From Ignavibacteriales bacterium (GTDB lineage: Bacteria > Bacteroidota > Ignavibacteria > Ignavibacteriales > Melioribacteraceae): DNA of 64,000 bases. The notes beneath the pieces are model-generated. The model worked only from the letters and a program-made list of their open reading frames with translations, had not been told where the DNA came from and searched no databases. Each line of letters starts with the position of its first letter. The stretch's first letter is position 1. Position numbers and translations under genes: made by a program. Shown piece by piece: positions 38,866 to 47,028 of this stretch. Location of the stretch: contig JAPLFG010000003.1 in NCBI GenBank assembly GCA_026390795.1, positions 62,001 through 126,000 on the forward strand. The letters are read 5' to 3'.

Positions 38866-39162
38866 GAAATATTTTTAGAATGTTCCGACAGCTAAAATAG
38901 AATTAGAGTTTTAAAATGAACTTATAAAGGAGTATTTATTGCTGATGGTGTGTTAAAAAAAACTTGATTACGATTTATAATCAATCTTTTATTGCTACCC
39001 CGTCAGAGGTCAAAAATGAAGTTTAGACATCCGGAGAAAGATTAGGTTATTTTTTGTAATTCCATATAATAACCGGTCAAGGTGTAAGACTAATTTGCGA
39101 ATTATTTTTTTGCGCCGGATTTTGGATATGGTACTTTCAGAATTATTTAGCAACCTATCTAA
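38866..39162. other. Gap between the IclR gene and the Ldh2 gene, with repeat copy 2
   Basis: About 300 bases upstream of the IclR promoter and downstream of the dehydrogenase gene. It contains the repeat at 39084-39128. A plus-strand AAAGGAG near 38930 is followed by no usable start codon. No gene is supported. Confidence 0.4.
39084..39128. repeat. Dispersed 45-base repeat, copy 2
   Basis: Matches 4191-4235 at 39 of 45 positions with no gap; the differences cluster in the middle (GTCTGCAGTGG versus TTTTGCGCCGG). It lies 35 bases downstream of the Ldh2 gene stop, in the same relative orientation as copy 1 has to the symporter remnant. No further copy was found by eye elsewhere in the window. 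Confidence 0.7.
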
Positions 39163-40194
39163 TTAGAGCGTCAGAATCTTATCCCAGATAATTCTATTGA
39201 CTGGAATACCATTCAATAAATTTTCATTACGAGTTTTAAGCACGCGCTCTCCGGGATAGAGAATTGCTAATGATTCAGAATCGCGGGTGGAGTTGTGGTA
39301 ATCATCTATTATTTGATCGATAGTATTTGTAATAGCCGAATTGACACCAAGCTTTGAGAGATCTATTGTAATAAAGACCTGAGAGATGCCATGTTCATAT
39401 TTGTGTTTGCTAATTTCATGAGTTGAATATCCTCCCGATAAAACTGTTGCCAGTAAATCTAGCAGTAATGATAATCCTGCGCCTTTCCAATATCCGATCG
39501 GCAGCGGGCGTTTTGATTCAAGAATTTCATCGGCATTCATTGTGAGTATTCCATCTTTGTTATAACCGCCTGGTACACCGAGAGGTTCTCCTTTCATTTT
39601 TGCAATTTCTAATTTACCATAAGAGAATTGCGATAAAGCCATATCGATAACAATAGCTTCATTGTTGAACGGTACACCAAAGACAATAGGATTGTTTCCT
39701 AATCGGGAATCGACAGCACCCCAGGCGGGCATAATACCAGTTGTATTTGTCCAACCGATAAAAACAAATCCTGCCTTGGCCGCTCGCCATCCGTAAGTGC
39801 CGCCACGCATCCAATGATTTGTGTTAGATAAAGCAACGCAACCGATTCCAAATTCCTTTGCGAGTTCCATCGATCGGTCTGTGCATTTCAATGCATTAAG
39901 AGGACCGGGACCTAGATTTCCATTAAACTGCTCCACAGCGCCAATGCTATTTATTTTTTCAGGCTCTGCATGAACGAAAATACATTTTTGATTAACGAAT
40001 ATTATAAACTCGTAAAATCTGTTTACCCCATGAGTATAAATTCCATCTAAACTACTCTCTGTAAAAATTCTTGCTAAAATTTTTGATTTCTCTTCTGTGA
40101 AATAATATTTACGAAGGATGCGTTCGAATTCCTTCATCATTTGCTCAAAAGGAATTCTTATTATTTCAATAGAATTTTGTTTTTTAGGTTCCAT
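39163..40194 (-). CDS. Ldh2/YiaK-family NAD(P)-dependent dehydrogenase
   Basis: A 343-residue enzyme of the malate/L-lactate dehydrogenase type 2 family, which includes 2,3-diketo-L-gulonate reductase (YiaK) and ureidoglycolate dehydrogenase. Motifs include DGIYTHGVNRF with the catalytic histidine, NTNHWMRGGTYGWRAA, GIMPAWGAVDSRLGNNP, DMALSQFSYGK and GYWKGAGLSLLLDLLA. The wording HWMRGGTYGWRAA matches the diketogulonate reductase branch well. It would reduce a 2-keto sugar acid with NADH in the cytoplasm. A copy of the candidate IclR operator lies about 65 bases upstream. It begins with ATG at 40194 and forms its own short transcription unit. Confidence 0.87.
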   Translation of the reverse strand: MEPKKQNSIEIIRIPFEQMMKEFERILRKYYFTEEKSKILARIFTESSLDGIYTHGVNRFYEFIIFVNQKCIFVHAEPEKINSIGAVEQFNGNLGPGPLNALKCTDRSMELAKEFGIGCVALSNTNHWMRGGTYGWRAAKAGFVFIGWTNTTGIMPAWGAVDSRLGNNPIVFGVPFNNEAIVIDMALSQFSYGKLEIAKMKGEPLGVPGGYNKDGILTMNADEILESKRPLPIGYWKGAGLSLLLDLLATVLSGGYSTHEISKHKYEHGISQVFITIDLSKLGVNSAITNTIDQIIDDYHNSTRDSESLAILYPGERVLKTRNENLLNGIPVNRIIWDKILTL

Positions 40195-40260
40195 CTATTT
40201 TCATTTTATGAGTTGTGACTTTCAGAATATTTACAATTTTAAAATTTGTTTAAATAAAAG

Positions 40261-40274
40261 CACCGTGTCTAAAC
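40261..40274 (-). promoter_or_regulatory. Candidate IclR operator half-site upstream of the Ldh2 gene
   Basis: The 14 bases CACCGTGTCTAAAC (plus strand) are identical to 38826-38839 in the iclR promoter and have the same orientation relative to the downstream gene. Here only one arm (GTGTCTA) is intact and the other arm is degraded beyond CAC. The site lies 67 bases upstream of the ATG. Confidence 0.5.
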
Positions 40275-40758
40275 CTAATAAATGAATTTACATAAACTTA
40301 TTAACTTTAATGAGTTTCTCAAAATATCTAACTGGTAATTTTAGACATTGCCCAATTAATTGTTGTGACCAATTGAGAAATAAAAACAAAAAAAATATTT
40401 TCAAATTAAAAAAGTTAGTCAAAATATTTACTCAATAAAGCCAGGAATATTCTGGCAATACAAGCATTCGATTGATCGCGGAATGGTTTTCCAGTGTGGA
40501 CATCTAAGTTTTCTACGATTCCGTTTTATATATATTAAATTTTTGGAATGAGCTCTTCTTACAAGATGTAATTAATCCACAATTTATACTAACCATTTCA
40601 TTTTTCCGATTTACAAATATTTCGGGATTCCTTATGTGGCACTATACTGCATTTTTTCATCTTTCATTCGTTCTAACTTTGCTAATTCTACAACATTATC
40701 AACAAAATAATTATAAAGTCCGACTTACATCCTAGTAATATATAGCGGAATACATTAT
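40275..40758. other. Gap between the Ldh2 gene and the metal-efflux operon
   Basis: About 480 bases. A minus-strand open stretch at 40632-40724 (ending VVELAKLERMKDEKMQYSAT) and another near 40430-40580 with CPHWKTIPRSIECLYCQN look protein-like but have no start or recognised family, so they may be debris of lost genes. An imperfect inverted repeat GCCAG/CTGGC at about 40440-40456 has no following T-run and is not called a terminator. Confidence 0.35.
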
Positions 40759-43700
40759 TTACACTTCCGCTTCAACTTTTCTCTTTTCGAACCAACTATA
40801 AATTGATGGAATGATTAACATTGTTAGAAAGGTTGAAGTGATCAAGCCGCCGATAACCACGGTTGCAAGCGGTTTCTGGATTTCCGATCCGGTTCCGCTG
40901 GCAAACAACATAGGCATCAAACTAAAAATTGCTATTGAGGCAGTCATTAAAACCGGGCGTAATCTGTTAAGACTTCCTATTCTGATTGCCTCGCGTAATT
41001 CAATTCCTTCATCTCTCAGTTGAGAAATTCTCGAGACTAAAACAACTCCATTTAATACGGCAACACCGAACAAAACTATAAATCCAACCGAAGCCGGAAC
41101 AGATAAATATAATCCGGAGATGTAGAGCGAAAAGACTCCGCCAATTAATGCAAATGGAAGATTGGATATTACTAACACAGACAAGCGGACAGATCTGAAC
41201 GTAATGAATAAGAGTAGCAGTATTAAACCTATTGCAATTGGTCCAATGATCATTAGTTTATTCATTGCTCTTTGCTGATTCTCAAATTGTCCGCCCCATG
41301 TTAAATAATAACCCGCCGGGAGTTGTACGTTCTCTTTTATTTTCTGTTTTGCCTCAGCAACAAAACCGCCTATGTCTCTCCCGCTAACATTCATTTCAAT
41401 GCCTATTCTTCTAATTCCATCTTGACGGCTAATCTGAACGGGTCCTTCGATCATAGATATATCTGCTAATTGTGCTAGCGGAATATTCATTCCCGATTTT
41501 GCCGGGACTAATATATTCTCAATCGCTTCAATAGAGTTTCTTTTTTCTTCAGGCAGACGAACAGTTATATCAAAATTCCTATTCTCTTCATAAAATTTAG
41601 AAGCAGATTTTCCGGCAACAGCTATTTCAATTACATTCTGAACATCGCTTATGTTTAACCCATACCGCGCAATTTTATTTCTATCTATGTTCACAGTTAA
41701 GTATGGTTGCCCGGAAACCTTTTCTGTCATCAAATCAGTTCCACCTTTAACGGAAGAAAGAATTTTTGCAATTTCATCCGATTTGTTTTTTAGCAAGTCT
41801 ATATCATCACCAAAAAGTTTTAGAATCAATTGCGCTTTTGTTCCGGCAATAAGTTCATCAATTCTGCATTGTATCGGCTGGCTAAATCCAAATCCAATTC
41901 CCGGTATCTCTTCCAGCGAAGCACGCATTTCATTAGTCAATTCTTCTTTTGAAATATTTCGCTTCCAATCACTTTTTGGTTTTAATATTCCTGTGTAACC
42001 GGTTTTATCCGCTCCTCTTGTATCCATTGCAATACCGGTTTGACCGGTTTTTGATACAACTACATCGAGTTCGTCAAACTCTTTCATCTTTTGCGCGGCA
42101 AGTTGATTTACTTCCATAGCCTTTGAAAGTGAAACTCCTGGAAGCAAGGCAACATCCATATCGAACGCGCCTTCATCCATAATCGGTATAAATTCAGTCC
42201 CCAATTTTGTGAAAAGAAACAAAGCAGCAATCAAGAAAAATCCGGCTATACTCAACAATTCTATTTTCTTCTTCATCACATATTCTAAAAGCGGTAAATA
42301 AATTTTCGTTGCATACTTCATAATTACACTTTCTTTTTCCGGCTGTGACTTCAAGAACACCGAACAAAGAACCGGAATAACAAAAATTGAAAGAAACATT
42401 GACGAAAGAAGCGCGATGGCAACAGTCTTGGCAAGCGGACCAAACATCTTCCCTTCAATTCCTTGCAGCGAAAGAATCGGTATAAATGTTATTGCAATGA
42501 TTAATTCACCGAAGATACTTGGTTTTCTAACTTCAAGAACTGCTTTAAGAACCGTTAATAACTTAGGATGATCATTTTCTCCTTCGCCTAAATGCCTCTG
42601 TACATTTTCTACTTGAATAATTGTAGCGTCTATTATCATCCCAATTGAAATCGCAAGTCCGCCGAGCGACATTAAATTCGCACTAAGTCCTACAAGTTTC
42701 ATCACAATAAATGTAGATAGTAACGAAAGAGGTAAAGCAAGAAGCACAACAAAACTGCCTCTGAAACTTCTCAAGAAAAAATACAATACTATTAGAACAA
42801 GTATTGCACCTTCAATCAAAGCTTTATTCATTGTATTGACACTTGCGTTTATAATTTCGCTTCTATCGTAATAAGGGATTATTTTAATACCATCCGGAAG
42901 GATATTATTCTCATTTATTTCTCTAACTTTTTCTTCCACACGTTTGACAACCTCACGGCTATTTTCGCCACGCAGCATCATTGCAATTCCGCCAACGGCT
43001 TCATTTTTGCCGTTTATCATTGCGGCTCCCATTCTCACAGCTTCACCAATCTTTACCTGGGCAACATCTTTTATATAAGTCGGTGTTCCTTCGTGTGATT
43101 TCAGCACAATATTTTCTATATCGTTGATGGTTTTAATCAAACCAACTCCGCGAACTATGTATTGATCGGAATTTCTTTCAAGAATGTTTCCACCAACATT
43201 TTGATTGTTGTTCTCAATTGCTCTATAAACATCATCTGCTGTTATGGAATACTTCAAAAGTTTTTCCGGCGATACAATCACTTGATACTCTTTAAAGTAA
43301 CCGCCGAAAGAATTTATTTCATTTACTCCGGCAACACTTTTTAGTTGAGGTGTTACAATCCACTCTTGAATTGTTCTCAAGTTTGTTAAGTAGGAAATCT
43401 TTGCCAGCGAATCGCTCGGCATCTTCCCTTCAAGAGTATATTGATATATCTCTCCCATCGCGGTTGCGATTGGTCCCATAGAAACTTCAACACCTTTAGG
43501 AACACTTTCCTTTGCCTCGCCCAACCGCTCAAATACAAGTTGACGTGCAAAATAAATATCAACATCATCTTTAAATACTATTGTTACTATTGAAAGCCCG
43601 AACTTTGTAACCGAACGCATTTGTTCTACATCCGGCAAACCGCGCATTGCCATCTCAATTGGGTAAGTTACATTCCGCTCAATCTCAATTGCGGAAAGTC

Positions 43701-43863
43701 CATCCGCATGACTAACTACTTCCACTTGTATATTTGTTACATCCGGGAAAGCATCAATCGGCAATGTCAAATATGAATACAATCCGAAAGCAACGATCAG
43801 CAGCGAAAGAAATATTACCATACCTTTTTGATTCAGTGTTAATGAAATTATTTTTTCTAACAT
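40759..43863 (-). CDS. Heavy-metal efflux RND pump (CusA/CzcA family)
   Basis: A 1034-residue inner-membrane proton-driven pump that expels monovalent or divalent metal ions through a tripartite complex. Present are the N-terminal LPIDAFPDVTNIQVEVVS, the heavy-metal RND stretch IEIERNVTYPIEMAMRGLP and FGLSIVTIVFKDD, the helix-4 segment GGLAISIGMIIDATIIQVEN with its acidic pair, and LPAGYYLTWGGQFENQ. There are two sets of six transmembrane helices, at residues about 335-520 and 865-1020. ATG 43863 was chosen, since a longer in-frame start would overlap the adaptor gene by 20 bases. Whether it carries Cu/Ag (CusA) or Co/Zn/Cd (CzcA) cannot be decided here. It is the third gene of a four-gene unit after adaptor and outer-membrane factor. 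Confidence 0.93.
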   Translation of the reverse strand: MLEKIISLTLNQKGMVIFLSLLIVAFGLYSYLTLPIDAFPDVTNIQVEVVSHADGLSAIEIERNVTYPIEMAMRGLPDVEQMRSVTKFGLSIVTIVFKDDVDIYFARQLVFERLGEAKESVPKGVEVSMGPIATAMGEIYQYTLEGKMPSDSLAKISYLTNLRTIQEWIVTPQLKSVAGVNEINSFGGYFKEYQVIVSPEKLLKYSITADDVYRAIENNNQNVGGNILERNSDQYIVRGVGLIKTINDIENIVLKSHEGTPTYIKDVAQVKIGEAVRMGAAMINGKNEAVGGIAMMLRGENSREVVKRVEEKVREINENNILPDGIKIIPYYDRSEIINASVNTMNKALIEGAILVLIVLYFFLRSFRGSFVVLLALPLSLLSTFIVMKLVGLSANLMSLGGLAISIGMIIDATIIQVENVQRHLGEGENDHPKLLTVLKAVLEVRKPSIFGELIIAITFIPILSLQGIEGKMFGPLAKTVAIALLSSMFLSIFVIPVLCSVFLKSQPEKESVIMKYATKIYLPLLEYVMKKKIELLSIAGFFLIAALFLFTKLGTEFIPIMDEGAFDMDVALLPGVSLSKAMEVNQLAAQKMKEFDELDVVVSKTGQTGIAMDTRGADKTGYTGILKPKSDWKRNISKEELTNEMRASLEEIPGIGFGFSQPIQCRIDELIAGTKAQLILKLFGDDIDLLKNKSDEIAKILSSVKGGTDLMTEKVSGQPYLTVNIDRNKIARYGLNISDVQNVIEIAVAGKSASKFYEENRNFDITVRLPEEKRNSIEAIENILVPAKSGMNIPLAQLADISMIEGPVQISRQDGIRRIGIEMNVSGRDIGGFVAEAKQKIKENVQLPAGYYLTWGGQFENQQRAMNKLMIIGPIAIGLILLLLFITFRSVRLSVLVISNLPFALIGGVFSLYISGLYLSVPASVGFIVLFGVAVLNGVVLVSRISQLRDEGIELREAIRIGSLNRLRPVLMTASIAIFSLMPMLFASGTGSEIQKPLATVVIGGLITSTFLTMLIIPSIYSWFEKRKVEAEV

Positions 43864-43867
43864 AAGT

Positions 43868-45055
43868 TTAGTCTCCCGCCAATTCATCTTTTTTCAATTC
43901 GCTCTTTAGATAGAACACACCTTTGGACACAACTTTTTCTCCTTCTTTCAATCCTTCCTTGATTTCAATCCGGCTGCCAACGGATGTTCCGGTAATTACT
44001 TTTCTTTGTCCGAATGCTTGCCCGCCGCTAGGTGTGGTTGTATCGCTTGTTTGAACAAAAACAAATTCTTGCCCGGCTTCTTTAATAACTGCTTCTTCAG
44101 GAATCATAATTGCTTTTGCATTTGCACTCACCGGAATTTTTAATTCACCAAACATCTGCGGTTTCAATTTGTTATTCGCATTATCAAACTCACCGCGCAC
44201 AGTAATTGTTCTGGACTGTTCATCCACAGTTTGACCGATATATATAATTCTTCCGTTAAATTTTTCGTTCTGATAAGTTGCCGATGTAAATAATGCATTT
44301 GTTTTCTGATTTATCTTTGTTAAATCCATTTCATAAATCTGTCCGTCAACCCAAACCGTACTTGTATTAATTACTTTGAAGGCATTTGTTGTTGCGTCAA
44401 CATACTGCCCCATAACAACATTTCTTTCAACCACGATACCATTGATTGACGATTTAATCGGCAGTGTGCCGGATGTATGTTCTTCACTCAGATTCGCTTC
44501 GGTTACATCTTCATCGCTCAATCCAATTGAATGTATTTTTTTATCCTCTGCTTGAAACTCAGCTTTGGCTTTTTTGTATTCCGCCTCAGCTTCATAATAA
44601 GATTGTTTGGATCCTATATTTTGTTCCATAAGTAATTTATGACGATCAAGATCAGCTTTTGTAAAATCATAATTAGCTTTTGCTTTAAGATAACCGGATT
44701 TCACAACTCCTATCTCTAACCCCTCCACATACATTAATATTTGTCCGGCTTTTACATAGTCGCCTATTTTTACTAAAACATCATGCACTCTTCCCTGGAC
44801 AAGCGAACCAATCTGCGCTTCGTTATCCTGGACTGTAATTACTTTTGCCGGAATTGTCAGATATCCGGTGAACGTCTGAAGTGAAACCGTTTCGGTTTCC
44901 AATTTTATTTGTTTAATCGATTCGGCTGAAAGTTTAACAACTTCGTTCTGCTCATTATGACTTTCTTCTTTTTTAGTTTCTTCTTTAGCGCCGCATCCCC
45001 AAAGGACAAAGACTAAAACATTTACGGCAATAAACAATTTGATATTTGTTTTCAT
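43868..45055 (-). CDS. RND efflux periplasmic adaptor (CusB/CzcB family), lipoprotein
   Basis: A 395-residue membrane-fusion protein that joins the inner-membrane pump to the outer-membrane channel. It has a lipobox at LWGCGAK (about residue 22) and a charged linker. The barrel-sandwich hybrid (QIGSLVQGRVHDVLVKIGDYVKAGQILMYV-type) is split by a helical hairpin (residues 120-180). A beta-barrel domain with YIGQTVDEQSRTITVRGEF and a C-terminal domain with IMIPEEAVIKEAG follow. It begins directly after the TAA of the outer-membrane factor gene, with TTGGAGAAATAA in front of ATG, and ends four bases before the pump start. No long His/Met metal tail was seen. Confidence 0.92.
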   Translation of the reverse strand: MKTNIKLFIAVNVLVFVLWGCGAKEETKKEESHNEQNEVVKLSAESIKQIKLETETVSLQTFTGYLTIPAKVITVQDNEAQIGSLVQGRVHDVLVKIGDYVKAGQILMYVEGLEIGVVKSGYLKAKANYDFTKADLDRHKLLMEQNIGSKQSYYEAEAEYKKAKAEFQAEDKKIHSIGLSDEDVTEANLSEEHTSGTLPIKSSINGIVVERNVVMGQYVDATTNAFKVINTSTVWVDGQIYEMDLTKINQKTNALFTSATYQNEKFNGRIIYIGQTVDEQSRTITVRGEFDNANNKLKPQMFGELKIPVSANAKAIMIPEEAVIKEAGQEFVFVQTSDTTTPSGGQAFGQRKVITGTSVGSRIEIKEGLKEGEKVVSKGVFYLKSELKKDELAGD

Positions 45056-46354
45056 TTATTTCTCCAATTCAGATTTTTCAATAATATTTTGCCCGACTAT
45101 TTCTTCAATCCGGAATACCGATTGATAATAATTGAACAAAGCATTTATATAATTATTCCGCGAGCTTAATAACGTTTGTTTCGCTTGCAGATATTCAAGG
45201 TAAGTCAGTTCCCCCGCATCATAACTTTTTATTGCTGTTCTATAAATTTCCTCAGCTTGCGGAAGAATTTCATATACATATAGTTTTACTTGCATCAGAT
45301 TATTTTCGTGATCCATGAAAATGCTTTTTAATTTTAGAGCGATCTCGTTTTTTGTCAATTGCAGTTCGGATTCGGAGATGGATTGATTAGCGACCGCTTC
45401 TTGAATTTTTCCTCTTTGATCGAACATGAACCAGAGCGGGACTGATATTCCAAAAGATGCGCCGTAAAAACCGTTATTGCCGTCTCGAGTTTGTTTGAAA
45501 TATGCAAGATTGAAATTCGGAAGAAGTGATGACCAAGCAAGTCCCTTTTCTACAGATGCTATACCATAATTTAATTCCGCAATTTTTATCTGCGGATTTG
45601 TTTCTTCAAATGATTTATAAATCTGTTCTGAATTTATTTTATGATCAGTGAAAACCAGTGAGTCTGTTAGACTAAAAATCGAATCATAACTTTGTTTTCC
45701 AAATCCAACTGCGTAATTAAGTTCGGCAAATGCAGTTGTAAAATCATTTTTTACAACTTCCAGATTGTTTCTCGCCTCGGCGTATTGAACCTTTGCGGTC
45801 AATCTTTCAAGATTAGTTCCTTCGCCAACATTTTGCCTAATCTCCGCCTTCTTAAAAAAATCTTCCGAGATTGCAAGATTATCCTCTGCAGATTTCACCT
45901 GGTATTGTTTCGCCAATATTTTGTAGTAAGCTGTCTTTACCCGGTTAATTACGCTCCGTTCAACCAAATTTAATTTGTAAACTGCAATCTCTTTTTCTTT
46001 GCTGAATTTGCTTCCTTTCAAAAAATAATTTGAGGGAAACTCAAAGGATTGCTGAACTTCAATAGTTCGTTCACTAGAATTACTTAAACTGCTTTTTACC
46101 GGTGCGTATTCATAACTAACACCAACTTCCGGCTGCGGCAATGATATTCCACTCCAAAATCTTCCTTTAGAAGCTGAAATATTTTCTATAGCGCTTTTTA
46201 TTTCCGGATTATTTTTCAATCCTATTTCAATGGCTTCATTCAAACTGAGTTTTTTAATTTCAGCTTGCCCGTAAAGGCAAACTGGCAGAAGCACGACAGC
46301 GACCAAAATAAAAATTTTATTTCCCGCTAAGAGGGATTTCGCATTACTAAACAT
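45056..46354 (-). CDS. Outer-membrane efflux factor (TolC/CzcC family)
   Basis: A 432-residue TolC-like protein. After the signal peptide (ending VCLYGQAE) come two homologous halves of long helices. Typical pieces are LSLNEAIEIGLKNNPEIK near the start, NVGEGTNLERLTAKVQYAEA in the first half and YDAGELTYLEYLQAKQTLL in the second. It forms the channel through the outer membrane for the metal pump. ATG 46354 is preferred because TTGGAGAGAAA lies directly before it; a start 36 bases upstream lacks this. It is the first large gene of the efflux operon and is preceded 91 bases upstream by the small Cys/His protein. Confidence 0.92.
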   Translation of the reverse strand: MFSNAKSLLAGNKIFILVAVVLLPVCLYGQAEIKKLSLNEAIEIGLKNNPEIKSAIENISASKGRFWSGISLPQPEVGVSYEYAPVKSSLSNSSERTIEVQQSFEFPSNYFLKGSKFSKEKEIAVYKLNLVERSVINRVKTAYYKILAKQYQVKSAEDNLAISEDFFKKAEIRQNVGEGTNLERLTAKVQYAEARNNLEVVKNDFTTAFAELNYAVGFGKQSYDSIFSLTDSLVFTDHKINSEQIYKSFEETNPQIKIAELNYGIASVEKGLAWSSLLPNFNLAYFKQTRDGNNGFYGASFGISVPLWFMFDQRGKIQEAVANQSISESELQLTKNEIALKLKSIFMDHENNLMQVKLYVYEILPQAEEIYRTAIKSYDAGELTYLEYLQAKQTLLSSRNNYINALFNYYQSVFRIEEIVGQNIIEKSELEK

Positions 46355-46445
46355 TTTCTCTCCAAAATTTATAATTGTTTGGTTGTACACTTAAGGCGGA
46401 ATACACTTATCCCGCAAAGAGATTAACGAAGTAAAAAAAGATTGG

Positions 46446-46787
46446 TTAAATCAGAAAGGAGCTGTTAAAAAGGTATAGATCGGCAAATGTTTTGGCTTTT
46501 AGATGATGATCCGTTGTTCCAAAATAAGTTTGTGTTGTTTGCGCTTCAATTTCTTCAAAGCAATGAAAGCAGAGATCTTTATTAAGCTCAAGTTTGGGTA
46601 GTTCTTCCCGTAATATTTTTGAATGTGCATTAGTATTCTTAACAATCTGGCAATAGTCATGTGTCCCGTGGTTATCACCGTCAAAATCAAGAAATCCTAA
46701 TTCCGAATGCAAAAACGAAAAAACAAAAAACCCAAGGAGTATAAGAGCTATTGTTTTTTTTGTATTATTTCTAAATATATTTTTCAT
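46446..46787 (-). CDS. Small Cys/His-rich exported protein heading the metal-efflux operon
   Basis: A 113-residue protein with an N-terminal membrane or signal segment (IALILLGFFVFSFLHS) and a periplasmic part rich in possible metal ligands: DGDNHGTHDYC, CFHCFEE and TTDHHLK. No named family was recognised. Small proteins of this type often open heavy-metal efflux operons and may bind the metal and hand it over, or sense it; that is inference. ATG 46787 is used rather than an upstream TTG. It precedes the outer-membrane factor by 91 bases on the same strand. Confidence 0.7.
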   Translation of the reverse strand: MKNIFRNNTKKTIALILLGFFVFSFLHSELGFLDFDGDNHGTHDYCQIVKNTNAHSKILREELPKLELNKDLCFHCFEEIEAQTTQTYFGTTDHHLKAKTFADLYLFNSSFLI

Positions 46788-46880
46788 CCGGGACAAATTT
46801 AGTCCTTTCCAAATCTTAAAACAATTAACAATACTTTTAATGGTAGATAATCTTCGAGTTTGGACCCAACATTCATATTA

Positions 46881-46901
46881 AAAGTCGTCAGAAATGACTT
46901 T
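46881..46901. terminator. Possible hairpin after the GH144 gene
   Basis: AAAGTC (46881-46886) and GACTTT (46896-46901) can pair across nine bases, about 130 bases beyond the stop of the GH144 gene at 47029. On the minus strand the stem is followed by a short TTTTAA. The stem is only six pairs and AT-rich, so this is a weak call. It could equally be an operator for the efflux operon. Confidence 0.25.
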
Positions 46902-47028
46902 ATGCCACCAAGATTTTCTGTAAGACTATAAAAACTCTAGGTATTTCAGGTAATAGTAAATTTGATTTAATTATGGAAGAAGTGATTAAATCCCAGGTAG
47001 AACCTCCAATTTGTTGAGTTTGTTCATA

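Noticed and set aside
40440-40456. GCCAG/CTGGC inverted repeat as a terminator
   Set aside because: No following run of T on either strand and the stem is only five pairs.
46899-47018. A plus-strand open stretch reading KTLGISGNSKFDLIMEEV, ending near 47018
   Set aside because: It looks protein-like but has no start codon and no family I can name. At most it is debris.
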